Assembly (NCBI GenBank): GCA_016840405.1 | Contig: JAEOSK010000021.1 | Span: forward strand, 1-46,623 | Length of the DNA stretch: 46,623 nucleotides | Direction: 5' to 3' | Source: Candidatus Hermodarchaeum yapensis | Lineage (GTDB): Archaea; Asgardarchaeota; Hermodarchaeia; Hermodarchaeales; Hermodarchaeaceae | The notes under the pieces: generated by a model | The model's database searches: none | Told to the model about the DNA's origin: nothing | The model's input: only the letters and a program-made list of their open reading frames with translations | Part shown: positions 8,364 to 16,520 of the stretch, piece by piece | How the letters are laid out: every line of letters begins with the position of its first letter | Position numbering within the stretch: the stretch's first letter is position 1 | Position numbers and translations under genes: made by a program

Positions 8364-10010
8364 TTATTTTCCACGTAATTCTCGACGAAGTATTTTTCCA
8401 ACGGCACTTTTCGGAAGATCGTCGCGGAATTCGATAAGCCGAGGGTACTTATATGCCGCCATTTCTCGCTTAGCCCAGTCTCGAATTTCGTCCTCAGTGA
8501 TTTTACCTTTGGATTCTGGTTTAATAACGATGAAAGCCTTGACTTCTTCTCCTACTCTGGGAGTAGGTACACCGACAACAGCGCATTCGGCAACGTCTGG
8601 ATGGCGATAGAGTAAAGCCTCAACCTCTGCTGGAAAAACGGAGTAACCGCTGCGTTTGATGAGGTCCTTTTTACGATCGCCAATATAGAGATACCCGTCC
8701 TCGTCGAAGCGACCGAGATCTCCTGTGTGGATCCAGCCGCCCCGGAGAGTATTTGCAGTGGCGGCGGGTGCTTCCCAATATCCCTGAAAGATTTGAGGAC
8801 CTCTTGCGAGGATTTCGCCCCATTCATCAATTGGTAGTTCCTTGGAATCATCCATTTGGTCTACAATTTTCACGTCTGTATTGAAGGCGGGAATACCCAC
8901 CGATCCAGGTTTCAAAACGCCTTGGGGTATTAAGGTGAGAATAGGTGAGGTTTCGGTCATTCCATACCCTTCGACGATGTAGCTTCCGGTTTGTGATTGG
9001 AATTGCTCTAACACTTCAATGGGCAATGAAGCAGCACCTGAGAAACAATTCTCAAGACTACTAATGTCATATTGTTTCAGGTAGGGACTAGCTAATAGGG
9101 AGACATAGAGTGTTGGTACGGCCACAAGAACAGTGGCATTGTATTGCTGTATGCTTTTCATGATTTCTTTGAGATCAGGTCGTGGAATAAGAATAACTGA
9201 AGCAGCGATAAGAGCGGATAGAACGATGACACAGGAAAACCCAAAGGCGTGAAAGGCGGGAAGGATTCCTACGAAGCATTCTTCACCGAATCGAACATCG
9301 AACCATTGACTTCCAACTTTTGCGTTAAACATCAAGTTCCTGTGACTCAACATTGCTCCCTTCGGAGGTCCTGTTGTACCACCGGTATAGAGGAGAGCAG
9401 CGATTTCATCGTGATGACTCTCTATTATGGGAGCGCTTGTTGTTTGCTCTTTGAGGATTTTGGGAAGGAGATGAATATCAGAGCCTGTCGGAAGTTTAGG
9501 ATAAGGAATTTTTCGCGCGACCCGTCCAAGTGTTGCTTTTGCCTTGCTGAGATATTCGCCGATACGAGTATAGATGACCGATTCAACTGGTGTATCTTGT
9601 CGCCCTTCTTCGACGACTTTATGAAATATGTCTAAAGCAATGAGATGCTTTACTCCCGCTGAATGTAGTTGATGATGGAGCTCGTGATGTTTAAAAAGTG
9701 GGTTAATAGGTGTGACTATTGCACCGGCTTTGAGGGTTCCAAATAGAGCAATGGGGGATTGGGGAATGTTAGGCAGCATGAAGGCTACGCGATCTCCCCT
9801 TTGCACACCTAGATGGATTAAAGCGTTGGCTAGTTGATTCGAGAGCGCGTCGATTTCTTGGTATGTGATAGTGCGTCCTTGGAAGTAGTACGCTGGATTG
9901 TTTGGACACTGCTGGGCTGTAGCCGTAAGAGTTTCATGAATTGTTGAATCAGGGATTGCAATATCATGTGGTTTTCCTTCAGGCCAGCTTTTGTGCCAGA
10001 ACCGTTTCAT
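8364..10010 (-). CDS. AMP-dependent synthetase/ligase (long-chain fatty-acid-CoA ligase type)
   Basis: 548 aa, full length for an ANL-superfamily acyl-CoA ligase. Motifs in order are the ATP loop TGGTTGPPKG (209-218), the YGMTETSP aromatic/adenine motif near 350, GWIHTGDLGRFDEDGYLYIGDRKKD (hinge region) and the C-terminal catalytic lysine in KSAVGKILRREL. The reaction is carboxylate + ATP + CoA to acyl-CoA + AMP + PPi. The Gly/Pro-rich wall around residues 240-260 and overall similarity favour medium/long-chain acids, but chain length cannot be read. It lies divergent from the crotonase/thiolase genes at 10173-12155, fitting activation of fatty acids before beta-oxidation. A TATA-like element at 10061-10071 fits its promoter. 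Confidence 0.93.
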   Translation of the reverse strand: MKRFWHKSWPEGKPHDIAIPDSTIHETLTATAQQCPNNPAYYFQGRTITYQEIDALSNQLANALIHLGVQRGDRVAFMLPNIPQSPIALFGTLKAGAIVTPINPLFKHHELHHQLHSAGVKHLIALDIFHKVVEEGRQDTPVESVIYTRIGEYLSKAKATLGRVARKIPYPKLPTGSDIHLLPKILKEQTTSAPIIESHHDEIAALLYTGGTTGPPKGAMLSHRNLMFNAKVGSQWFDVRFGEECFVGILPAFHAFGFSCVIVLSALIAASVILIPRPDLKEIMKSIQQYNATVLVAVPTLYVSLLASPYLKQYDISSLENCFSGAASLPIEVLEQFQSQTGSYIVEGYGMTETSPILTLIPQGVLKPGSVGIPAFNTDVKIVDQMDDSKELPIDEWGEILARGPQIFQGYWEAPAATANTLRGGWIHTGDLGRFDEDGYLYIGDRKKDLIKRSGYSVFPAEVEALLYRHPDVAECAVVGVPTPRVGEEVKAFIVIKPESKGKITEDEIRDWAKREMAAYKYPRLIEFRDDLPKSAVGKILRRELRGK

Positions 10011-10060
10011 CTACTCACGTCCAATTGTGATTCAATCATTGTAATTCAGGTAGCATCTTT

Positions 10061-10071
10061 GGTATAAATGG
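10061..10071 (-). promoter_or_regulatory. TATA-like box, acyl-CoA ligase promoter
   Basis: On the minus strand this reads CCATTTATACC, a good archaeal TATA box. A start about 26 nt away (near 10040) gives a 30-nt leader carrying GTGAG before the ATG at 10010. It could also read on the plus strand (GGTATAAATGG) toward the crotonase gene. Confidence 0.45.
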
Positions 10072-10172
10072 TGTAGCATAGATTTCTTTCTGTGACCATT
10101 CGGAAGCCTTTTTGTCAGAAAGCAGTATAATCTCCGCATTATTCGTAAGACGAAATAATGAGGAAACCGGTA

Positions 10173-10961
10173 ATGACAAAGACTATCCTTCTGAAAAAGG
10201 AGCCAAAAAAGAAACTGGCTTGGTTAACATTAAACCGACCAGACAAGTTGAACGCAATAAATGAGGACCTTACCCGTGAACTTCAAAAAACCCTTCAGAT
10301 TGTTGAAGAAGACAAAGAAATTCGAGTTCTTATCATAACTGGTGCAGGGGAGAAAGCCTTCTCTGCAGGAGCGGATCTCTCTGTATTTATGAGTGGAGTC
10401 ACTCCAGACTTTGCACAATATATTGCAGCAAAGGGTCATGAAATTCTAGCAATGATAGACAAACTACCACAACCGGTGATTGCAGCAATTAACGGGTATG
10501 CATACGGTGGTGGATGTGAAATTGCTCTTGCCAGTGATTTTCGCCTGGCTGCGAAGCGAGCTAAAATTGGTCTCACTGAAGTGAATTTGTCTTTAATTCC
10601 AGCCTGGGGCGGCACCCAACGATTGCCTCGAATTATCGGCCTACAGAAGGCTCGTGAGGCGATCATGTTTGGAAAACGCTTCACTGCTGAGGAAGCCTTA
10701 GAAATGGGATTGGTTGACCGTGTATTTCCAAACGACTCGTTTGAAAAAGACGTCCGTGAATTTGCTCAATTGCTCGCTGAACAATCACCCATCGCGTTGA
10801 AACTGGTGAAGCAATGTTTGAATTATGGAACGCAGGTTCCTCTTGAGATAGGTCTTGCCTATGAAGCACAGGCCTTTGCAAAGACCTTTTCAACCAAGGA
10901 TCTGTTTGAAGGCATAACCGCGTTCTTACAGAAACGTAAACCCGAATACAAAGGAGAGTAA
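10173..10961 (+). CDS. Enoyl-CoA hydratase (crotonase family), likely beta-oxidation
   Basis: 262 aa from the chosen start. Signatures: AFSAGADLS (oxyanion hole), NGYAYGGGCEIALASD (E116) and IGLTEVNLSLIPAWGGTQRLPRIIG (E136), so both hydratase glutamates are kept. One small departure is IPAWGG where IPGWGG is usual. An upstream in-frame ATG at 10158 overlaps the ribosome-binding site; GAGG at 10160-10163 lies 9 nt before ATG 10173, which I therefore choose. The thiolase gene starts 24 bp downstream on the same strand, giving a hydratase-thiolase pair that covers two beta-oxidation steps. No 3-hydroxyacyl-CoA dehydrogenase or acyl-CoA dehydrogenase is seen in the window. Confidence 0.93.
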   Translation: MTKTILLKKEPKKKLAWLTLNRPDKLNAINEDLTRELQKTLQIVEEDKEIRVLIITGAGEKAFSAGADLSVFMSGVTPDFAQYIAAKGHEILAMIDKLPQPVIAAINGYAYGGGCEIALASDFRLAAKRAKIGLTEVNLSLIPAWGGTQRLPRIIGLQKAREAIMFGKRFTAEEALEMGLVDRVFPNDSFEKDVREFAQLLAEQSPIALKLVKQCLNYGTQVPLEIGLAYEAQAFAKTFSTKDLFEGITAFLQKRKPEYKGE

Positions 10962-10985
10962 AGACGAAAATAAGGTGAATATGAG

Positions 10986-12155
10986 ATGAAAGAACTTCGT
11001 GAAACTGTTATCGTAGATGCAATTCGAACACCCATCGGTAGGAAAGACCGTGCTTTTGCACATACCCGACCCGACGAACTCGCCTCCCATGTGTTGCAAG
11101 AAATCACCAAGCGAACCAAAGTGAACCCAAAAGACGTTGATGACGTATTGATGGGATGCAATACACAAACTTCATGGCAAGGCGCAAATATTGGTCGGCT
11201 AGCCCTCCTCGGTGCAGACTTCCCCTATACTGTTCCAGGAGCCACGATTAACCGAGCGTGTGGTTCTTCGCAGCAAGCCGTAAACTTCGCAACCCAATCC
11301 ATTGGTACATATAATGCGGATATTGTCATTGCAGCTGGCGTAGAACACATGAGCTGGCTACCAATTGGTGCTGACTTCGGTGAAGGCTATGCTGTCTTCA
11401 ATCCAGAACTCATTAAGAAATATTCATTCATTCCAATGCCCATGTCAGCAGAGCGCATGGCAGAAAAATATGAGATTTCTCGCGAAGACCTGGACAAATT
11501 TGCGTTATGGAGCCATCAGAAAGCTGTAGCAGCCTGGGATGCTGGTAAATTTGCCAACGAAGTGGTTCCCATTGAAGCCCGTCAAGAAGATGGCAGCTTC
11601 AAGCTCATAGAAAAGGATGAAAGCCCAAGACCGACTACGTCTATGGAGAAACTGGCAAAACTTCCTCCAATGTTTGGAGGAAAAATTACGGCGGGTAACT
11701 GCTGCCCGATTAATGATGGAGCTGCAGCTGTGATGCTCATGTCACGTGAAAAAGCAGACGAACATGGACTCAAACCCAGGGCCATTGTGAAAGCCCAAGC
11801 CGTTGTCGGAACAGAACCAGTAGTATGCCTTGAAGGTCCCATTTTTTCAACACCTCCTTGTCTAGAACGGGCTAATCTCACCATTGATGACCTCCAAGCC
11901 ATCGAAGTGAACGAGGCGTTTTCAAGCGTGGTGATTGCAGCAGGCAAAATGCTTGGATTTGATCCACTCACCGACCCACGGCTCAACGCCCATGGAGGCT
12001 CAATTGCGTTAGGACACCCACTCGGAGCGTCAGGTGCTCGCGTCATTACTACGCTGCTCAATGTATTAGAGCACAACAAAGGTCAATATGGGTTGGCTAC
12101 CTTTTGCTGTGGGTTAGGATTAGGCACCGCTACTATTATCGAGAGGGAGAACTAA
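10986..12155 (+). CDS. Acetyl-CoA C-acyltransferase (3-ketoacyl-CoA thiolase, classical type)
   Basis: 389 aa. All canonical residues are present: nucleophilic Cys92 in NRACGSSQQA, the NEAF motif (309-312), His344 in GGSIALGHPLGASGAR and the second Cys at 374 in FCCGLGLG. Reaction: thiolytic cleavage of 3-ketoacyl-CoA to acetyl-CoA plus shortened acyl-CoA, or the reverse condensation. It overlaps no neighbour and follows the crotonase by 24 bp, so it probably belongs to one transcription unit for fatty-acid oxidation. It serves as an intact reference for the two catalytically altered thiolase-fold proteins at 15335-17672 in the same window. Confidence 0.95.
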   Translation: MKELRETVIVDAIRTPIGRKDRAFAHTRPDELASHVLQEITKRTKVNPKDVDDVLMGCNTQTSWQGANIGRLALLGADFPYTVPGATINRACGSSQQAVNFATQSIGTYNADIVIAAGVEHMSWLPIGADFGEGYAVFNPELIKKYSFIPMPMSAERMAEKYEISREDLDKFALWSHQKAVAAWDAGKFANEVVPIEARQEDGSFKLIEKDESPRPTTSMEKLAKLPPMFGGKITAGNCCPINDGAAAVMLMSREKADEHGLKPRAIVKAQAVVGTEPVVCLEGPIFSTPPCLERANLTIDDLQAIEVNEAFSSVVIAAGKMLGFDPLTDPRLNAHGGSIALGHPLGASGARVITTLLNVLEHNKGQYGLATFCCGLGLGTATIIEREN

Positions 12156-12171
12156 CTATCAGACGGCAAAA

Positions 12172-12195
12172 AATCCAAACAAACAATCTTGGATT
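12172..12195. terminator. Small stem-loop between convergent genes
   Basis: Perfect 7-bp inverted repeat AATCCAA/TTGGATT (12172-12178 with 12189-12195) with a 10-nt loop, in the 38-bp gap between the thiolase and the convergent hydrolase gene. It overlaps the latter's stop codon. A bidirectional terminator or chance are both possible. Confidence 0.25.
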
Positions 12196-12880
12196 AGGTA
12201 TATTGCTTTAAGAGTCCGAGAATAAATTGGCGAACTGCGGATTTGCCTCGATATACGCCATAATGTCCTTCGCAGAGAATGTCAGCTTCTAAATCCTGAA
12301 CTAATTTTATGGAATTTCGCCATTGGGCGATATCACTTCCCCACGCTGCATTGAATGGACCATGGAGATCTTGTCCAAAGAGAATCCGTCGGTCACCATC
12401 GTTATAATACACGACAATACTACCGGGTGTATGCCCGGGGGTATAGAGGTAGTGGAGTGTTCCGTTTCCCACCGGCACTGTTCCTTTGATATTGGATAAG
12501 GTTACATCGATGGGTGTTGGTGTAATAGACATACCATATATGTCAGCAGCACTCCCAACTGAATCACCTTCACTGATGACTTTGGCAGCTTTTTCGTGTG
12601 CAGCAATCTTGCATTTCAGCCGTTTCTGAAGGGGTGCAGCGCCTCCTATGTGATCGGCGTGTTCATGGGTTAAGATGAGCAGCTCAATTTTCTTCGGGTT
12701 CAACTTGAGTTGCTTGATATTCATTAAAAGGCGATCAGTACTTCGACCGATACCAGCATCAATGAGGACAAGGTGCCCCTCAAGGTCGACCAGATAGATG
12801 AAACAATCATCTGGATCAGTGATGTTCGGTCCGCCAATGCAATATGTATTCCGGGTGATTCGAATAGGAGTAGCTTCCAC
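12194..12880 (-). CDS. MBL-fold metallohydrolase (glyoxalase II-like)
   Basis: About 228 aa. Metal ligands: LTHEHADHIGG (HxHxDH), a His in TPGHTPGSIVVYY, an Asp in LFGQDLHG and a final His in LCEGHYGVYRG. The family hydrolyses thioesters, lactones, phosphoesters and related bonds; compact size and motif spacing resemble glyoxalase II/lactonase-type enzymes, but the substrate is unknown. The start is GTG or the TTG just before it; GAGG lies 9 nt upstream of the GTG. It is divergent from a second MBL-fold gene, with a 140-bp gap that also contains the promoters. Confidence 0.88.
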   Translation of the reverse strand: MEATPIRITRNTYCIGGPNITDPDDCFIYLVDLEGHLVLIDAGIGRSTDRLLMNIKQLKLNPKKIELLILTHEHADHIGGAAPLQKRLKCKIAAHEKAAKVISEGDSVGSAADIYGMSITPTPIDVTLSNIKGTVPVGNGTLHYLYTPGHTPGSIVVYYNDGDRRILFGQDLHGPFNAAWGSDIAQWRNSIKLVQDLEADILCEGHYGVYRGKSAVRQFILGLLKQYT

Positions 12881-13020
12881 CAAAGTAACCCTCGCTGAAT
12901 CTATGATTAGTGACAGGGATAGTATCTACAGTTCCAAGGTTATGAAGGGCAAAAAGGCTTTTCTAGCTTCAATACAGAAGAGACATCCGGTTTCAGTTGG
13001 TGGAAAAATTGCCATTTATC

Positions 13021-13920
13021 ATGCAACCTCAATCGCTTTCAAAGCAAGTAGATTTGATCGATGTCCAGGGCTGGGATTTTCACCACACAACGGGAGTTTT
13101 ATTTATTCGCGGGCAGGATACTGCAATTATTGAAACAGGTCATCATAAGTGTGGAGAACAAATTCTAGCAACCCTACAAGAGCGTGCCCTGCCCTTGGAT
13201 AAAGTTCGATATGTTTGTGTGACTCATCGACATGGTGATCATTGTGGTGGCGCCACACCAATAGCAACTTCTCTTCCGGAAGTTACGGTTGTGGGGCATA
13301 AGTATGCGATTGGAACACTCCATGACCCACATCGGTTGAATGAAGGCGCGCGTCAGATCTTCGGGTCTTTCGCTCAAGATATTCAACCCCTACCTCCTGA
13401 TATTCCCACCCAAGAAGTTCAAGACGGGTCTCGACTTGACCTCGGCCGTGGTGTAGAACTGGAAGTCATTGGAACACCAGGACACACCTCTGATCATGTA
13501 GCGTATTTTGAGTTGGAGACTAGGACATTGTATACCGGTGATGCTACTGGTTTACTTGGTCCAGAGCGTTTTTCCGTGATGCCAACGTCATTTCCGCCGA
13601 GTTTCAAGTTTGACCTCTATAAATCATCCATTGAAAAATTACGGACCTATGACCCAGCATTTCTTGTTTTTTCACATTTTGGGGCGGTTACAGGGTCTGA
13701 CATTCCTGTCATTTTCGATCGCGCCCTTGCCACCCTTGACTCTTGGAAGGAAACCGTTGAACAAGCTTGGCAAAATCAACCATCCCAAACTGCTGTAAAG
13801 GAGGCAATTCAGCAGCGGTTCGCCGACGAGCTCGAGGTCTTTCCTCCCGCCGCGCGACCTTTGTTCATTAAAGTCATGGCTCAAGGCCTATTACAAAGTC
13901 TACAGCCAAAGAGTGCTTAA
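13021..13920 (+). CDS. MBL-fold metallohydrolase (second copy, longer type)
   Basis: About 299 aa from ATG 13021. Visible ligands: VTHRHGDHCGGATPIA (HxHxDH), GTPGHTSDHVAYFE, LYTGDATGL and LVFSHFGAV. The C-terminal helical extension (residues about 225-299, IFDRALATLDSWKETV onwards) resembles LACTB2/glyoxalase II-like proteins, where it caps the active site. In-frame TTG 12997 and GTG 13000 give versions up to 8 residues longer; none of the starts has a clear ribosome-binding site, so the N-terminus is uncertain. It is divergent from the MBL gene at 12194-12880 but only distantly similar to it. Substrate unknown. Confidence 0.87.
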   Translation: MQPQSLSKQVDLIDVQGWDFHHTTGVLFIRGQDTAIIETGHHKCGEQILATLQERALPLDKVRYVCVTHRHGDHCGGATPIATSLPEVTVVGHKYAIGTLHDPHRLNEGARQIFGSFAQDIQPLPPDIPTQEVQDGSRLDLGRGVELEVIGTPGHTSDHVAYFELETRTLYTGDATGLLGPERFSVMPTSFPPSFKFDLYKSSIEKLRTYDPAFLVFSHFGAVTGSDIPVIFDRALATLDSWKETVEQAWQNQPSQTAVKEAIQQRFADELEVFPPAARPLFIKVMAQGLLQSLQPKSA

Positions 13921-13971
13921 TGTTATCATAATTGGTAAAACCGAAGCGCTCAAAACCAGTATAAACATAAA

Positions 13972-14271
13972 ATGCAATTCATGCCAGCACCACCGATAGC
14001 CATTGATCGAGCGATTTCTAATTTCAACCGACTTCGAAGTCCTGAAGCCCATGCTGAATTCATCGGCTTTGATAATAACGAACTATACGTCCGGTTCACT
14101 GGAGTGTTTTGTCAAACTTGTGGTGTCTTGGACTATTTTGAGGACCTAATCTTCGAACTTGACGATAAGTCACCGATTAGTCTAGCTGTGGTTGATTTTG
14201 AAGCAGAAGACGAACTGACTTACCAAGTACGATATCGAATTACCTACCAGAAGCCCAGTTGTGCCCGTTAG
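13972..14271 (+). CDS. Small protein with a CxxC motif, function unknown
   Basis: 99 aa, not recognised. It contains one CxxC (FCQTCGVLDYF, about residues 46-56) followed by an acidic stretch (EDLIFELDD) and beta-rich C-terminal sequence (YQVRYRITYQ). The alternation of hydrophobic and polar residues suggests a small alpha/beta domain; the CxxC could bind metal as a dimer or be redox-active. The ATG at 13972 has no obvious ribosome-binding site; ATG 13981 is an alternative. It lies between the MBL hydrolase and the convergent DUF35 gene. Codon use looks coding, and it does not overlap another gene. Confidence 0.6.
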   Translation: MQFMPAPPIAIDRAISNFNRLRSPEAHAEFIGFDNNELYVRFTGVFCQTCGVLDYFEDLIFELDDKSPISLAVVDFEAEDELTYQVRYRITYQKPSCAR

Positions 14272-14333
14272 TGAACCTGAATCGGACTAAGATTCTGAGC
14301 GTGTGTATTCAGTTATTTTGGAATTAAGCACTG

Positions 14334-14804
14334 CTAGGCGGGTTGGAAGCACTTAATATCAGTGAGGGCACCGGTTCGTTTAGCTTTGTCTTTGAAGAGG
14401 GCTTTCACCTTCGTCCCAATTTTGAGTGATTCCGGTTTGATGTTACCAACCGTGTGGATAAGGCCGCCATCTGTTTGGTCAATTTTGATGAAGGCTAGCA
14501 CAAGGGGTTCGGGGAGGACTTCACCGTCCATATCAAAGTAGGTAATCGTATAGGATTCGATTATCCCTGTGAGTGGGACCTCCTTGTAGTTGGTTAGTTC
14601 AGCGAAACATTTGTCACAGTACATACGTGGAGGCATGTAAGTGATATTGCATTTGTCGCACCGGGTCGCAAGAAGCTTCCCGTCTTCGCGTAGAGCGAGG
14701 TAGAAGCGTTCCCCGGCAACACCGGCTGTGTAGACGTAATCACATTCCATGTGTCCAATTTGATGACGAAGTTTACGTGGATCACGGATTTTATCAAATG
14801 ACAT
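14334..14804 (-). CDS. DUF35 zinc-ribbon/OB-fold acyl-CoA-associated protein (second in operon pair)
   Basis: 156 aa. N-terminal helix, then a rubredoxin-like zinc ribbon TRCDKCNITYMPPRMYCDKCF (two CxxC), then an OB fold (IESYTITYF to VKALFKD). This is the ChsH2/DUF35 family. Known members work as obligate partners of thiolase-fold enzymes: they bridge acetoacetyl-CoA thiolase and HMG-CoA synthase in methanogens, or pair with Ltp2 aldolase and with BbsB in bacteria. Start ATG 14804 follows GGAGG at 9 nt. It begins 4 bp after the preceding DUF35 gene ends, so translation is probably coupled. The pairing of two DUF35 genes with two thiolase-like genes suggests a hetero-oligomeric complex. Confidence 0.92.
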   Translation of the reverse strand: MSFDKIRDPRKLRHQIGHMECDYVYTAGVAGERFYLALREDGKLLATRCDKCNITYMPPRMYCDKCFAELTNYKEVPLTGIIESYTITYFDMDGEVLPEPLVLAFIKIDQTDGGLIHTVGNIKPESLKIGTKVKALFKDKAKRTGALTDIKCFQPA

Positions 14805-14808
14805 ATTA

Positions 14809-15321
14809 TCAGTCCTCCAGTGGTTCCCAGAAGAGAATATCCGTCACAGAACCCTCCCGCTCTTCCGGAGGCTTCCAAACGGCTTTCACCTTCATACCAA
14901 CATCAATTTTGTCTGGAGCGACGTTCCCCAGTAGATGAAGAATGCCAACTCCCGGGCTCGCACCATCTATGTCAATTACGGCGACCAGAATTGGATCTTT
15001 GATACGATTCGCGTCAGCATCGAGGTAAGAAAGTGAGAAAGTGTTGATTGTTCCTGTATCTTTGACGTAAACCCATTCATCTGTCGCGACAAAACAATGT
15101 TCACAGAACATCCGTGGAGGGACAATGATGCGCTCACACCGACTACACCTACGGCCAATAATACGACCCGCTTTCAGCTCATCAAGGAATCGCCCATAGG
15201 CAATCCCAGCACTCCATGCGTATTTTGCGTTGGGTCGCCATTTGAAGGTGATGACTTTCTCTGATTTGAGCTCCTTTCCTGAAAGAGGCGTTCCGGGCAG
15301 TTCTTTCATGTTTTTACTCAT
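14809..15321 (-). CDS. DUF35 zinc-ribbon/OB-fold acyl-CoA-associated protein (first in operon pair)
   Basis: 170 aa from ATG 15321, chosen because AAAGGAGGG lies directly upstream; a longer frame to 15357 would overlap the thiolase-like gene and lacks such a site. Zinc ribbon RRCSRCERIIVPPRMFCEHCF has both CxxC pairs, followed by an OB fold (INTFSLSYLD to VKAVWKPP). It has an N-terminal extension of about 35 residues (KELPGTPLSGKEL...TFKWRPNAKY) that the second DUF35 protein lacks. The fourth-gene partner follows with a 4-bp gap. Role expected from the family: tethering a thiolase-fold enzyme and binding the CoA moiety. Its specific partner is probably one of the two thiolase-like proteins just upstream. 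Confidence 0.92.
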   Translation of the reverse strand: MSKNMKELPGTPLSGKELKSEKVITFKWRPNAKYAWSAGIAYGRFLDELKAGRIIGRRCSRCERIIVPPRMFCEHCFVATDEWVYVKDTGTINTFSLSYLDADANRIKDPILVAVIDIDGASPGVGILHLLGNVAPDKIDVGMKVKAVWKPPEEREGSVTDILFWEPLED

Positions 15322-15334
15322 CTTTTTCCCTCCT

Positions 15335-16504
15335 TTAACTATCCCTCTTAAAGACACAGACCGTGCCGACCTGCATTAAATCACCCCAGGCCTGGCAGAC
15401 ACCTGTCTCTGCCTTGGGGACTTGTCGTTTTCCAGCTTCATTACGAAGCTGCCAGAAGGCTTCACAGCATTTCATCAATCCTGCAGCAGCAATCGGATTC
15501 CCAACACCAAGCAATCCACCGGACGGACAGACAGGTAGATCACCATCCCGTGCAGTGACGCCTTCAACGGTTAACTTGGGAGCCTCACCTTTCTTGGCAA
15601 GTTGAAGCCCCTCCAGGTGGTGCAGCTCTTTGTAGGTGAAAGGATCGTACGGCTCTGCGAAGCTGACTTCTTTGGGTGGGTCATTGATTTTTGCCATTTT
15701 GTAGGCCATTTTTGCTGCTTCTTCGACATATTGAGGATAGTAAAGATCGCGATTGGTCCAGTAGGCACTGTCGAGTGCCCAGCCAACACCATCTAACCAG
15801 ACTGGTGCATCAGTGTATTTGCGTGCGACGTCTTCGGATGCGAGAATAAGGGCTGCGGCACCGTCACTAGGTGGGCTGATATCAAGGCGATTTACAGGGT
15901 AGACCATGATTTCAGAGTTGAGGACATCATCGACTGTGATTTTGGCACCGAGTTGAGCGCTGGGGTGGTCGAGAGCGTTGCCTTTGTTTTTGACCGCAAC
16001 TTGGGCGATGTGTTCTTTGGGGATGTTATGTACTTTCATATAGCGGTGCATTTCGAGGGCAAAGATCCAGACGAGGTTGGGGTTGAGTGGTCGACTGGTG
16101 ATTGGATCCCAGATGGTGCGGAAGGCAGTTTGTGGGTGGGGGAAGCAGGGGCTCATTTTTTCTTCGCAGACGACAAGGCAGGTGTCGTGCATGCCAGAGG
16201 CAACATGCCACCATCCGCCGATGGGTGAGAAAACGCCCGTGCCACCACCGACGTACACATGGGTGTAGGGTTTCTGGGTGGCGCCTGCACCGTCCAGGAG
16301 GTTTTCGGATTTCATGTGAATGCCATCAAAAGCATCGGGGGCGGTGCCCATGACAACACTGTCGATGTCATCACGTGTCATTTCAGCGGATTCGAGGGCC
16401 ATGTTGACTGCATGGAAGGAGAGTTCTTTACCTGATTCTTTGAGTCGTCGGCGGAATAGGGTGATTCCTGCACCAACAACAGCTACACGTTTCTTGATAT
16501 TCAT
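15335..16504 (-). CDS. Thiolase-fold (SCP-x/lipid-transfer type) protein lacking canonical catalytic residues, subunit A
   Basis: 389 aa. Thiolase fold is clear from the N-terminal VAVVGAGITLFRRR, the AVKNKGNALDHP loop, DISPPSDGAAALIL and the C-terminal QLRNEAGKRQV. At the position of the nucleophilic Cys (usually CASG) it has GGTG (Gly87-Gly90). At the HDCF motif of SCP-x/archaeal thiolases it has YDPF (286-289). At the GHP histidine it has GNP (335-337). So Claisen/thiolytic chemistry by the usual mechanism looks impossible. Known precedents for Cys loss with a DUF35 partner are Ltp2-type retro-aldolases. The ATG follows AGGAGGAAG. It is third-from-last in a four-gene operon, 16 bp after subunit B. 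A carbon-carbon lyase/aldolase or an acyl-CoA-binding scaffold are the leading possibilities. Confidence 0.88.
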   Translation of the reverse strand: MNIKKRVAVVGAGITLFRRRLKESGKELSFHAVNMALESAEMTRDDIDSVVMGTAPDAFDGIHMKSENLLDGAGATQKPYTHVYVGGGTGVFSPIGGWWHVASGMHDTCLVVCEEKMSPCFPHPQTAFRTIWDPITSRPLNPNLVWIFALEMHRYMKVHNIPKEHIAQVAVKNKGNALDHPSAQLGAKITVDDVLNSEIMVYPVNRLDISPPSDGAAALILASEDVARKYTDAPVWLDGVGWALDSAYWTNRDLYYPQYVEEAAKMAYKMAKINDPPKEVSFAEPYDPFTYKELHHLEGLQLAKKGEAPKLTVEGVTARDGDLPVCPSGGLLGVGNPIAAAGLMKCCEAFWQLRNEAGKRQVPKAETGVCQAWGDLMQVGTVCVFKRDS

Positions 16505-16520
16505 TTTTTCTTCCTCCTGA

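Noticed and set aside
9249..9635. Plus-strand 128-codon frame
   Set aside because: Lies inside the acyl-CoA ligase gene, whose motifs are continuous on the minus strand; no ribosome-binding site or family match.
11582..12079. Minus-strand 165-codon frame
   Set aside because: It is antisense to the intact thiolase, with all catalytic residues on the plus strand; low-complexity composition.
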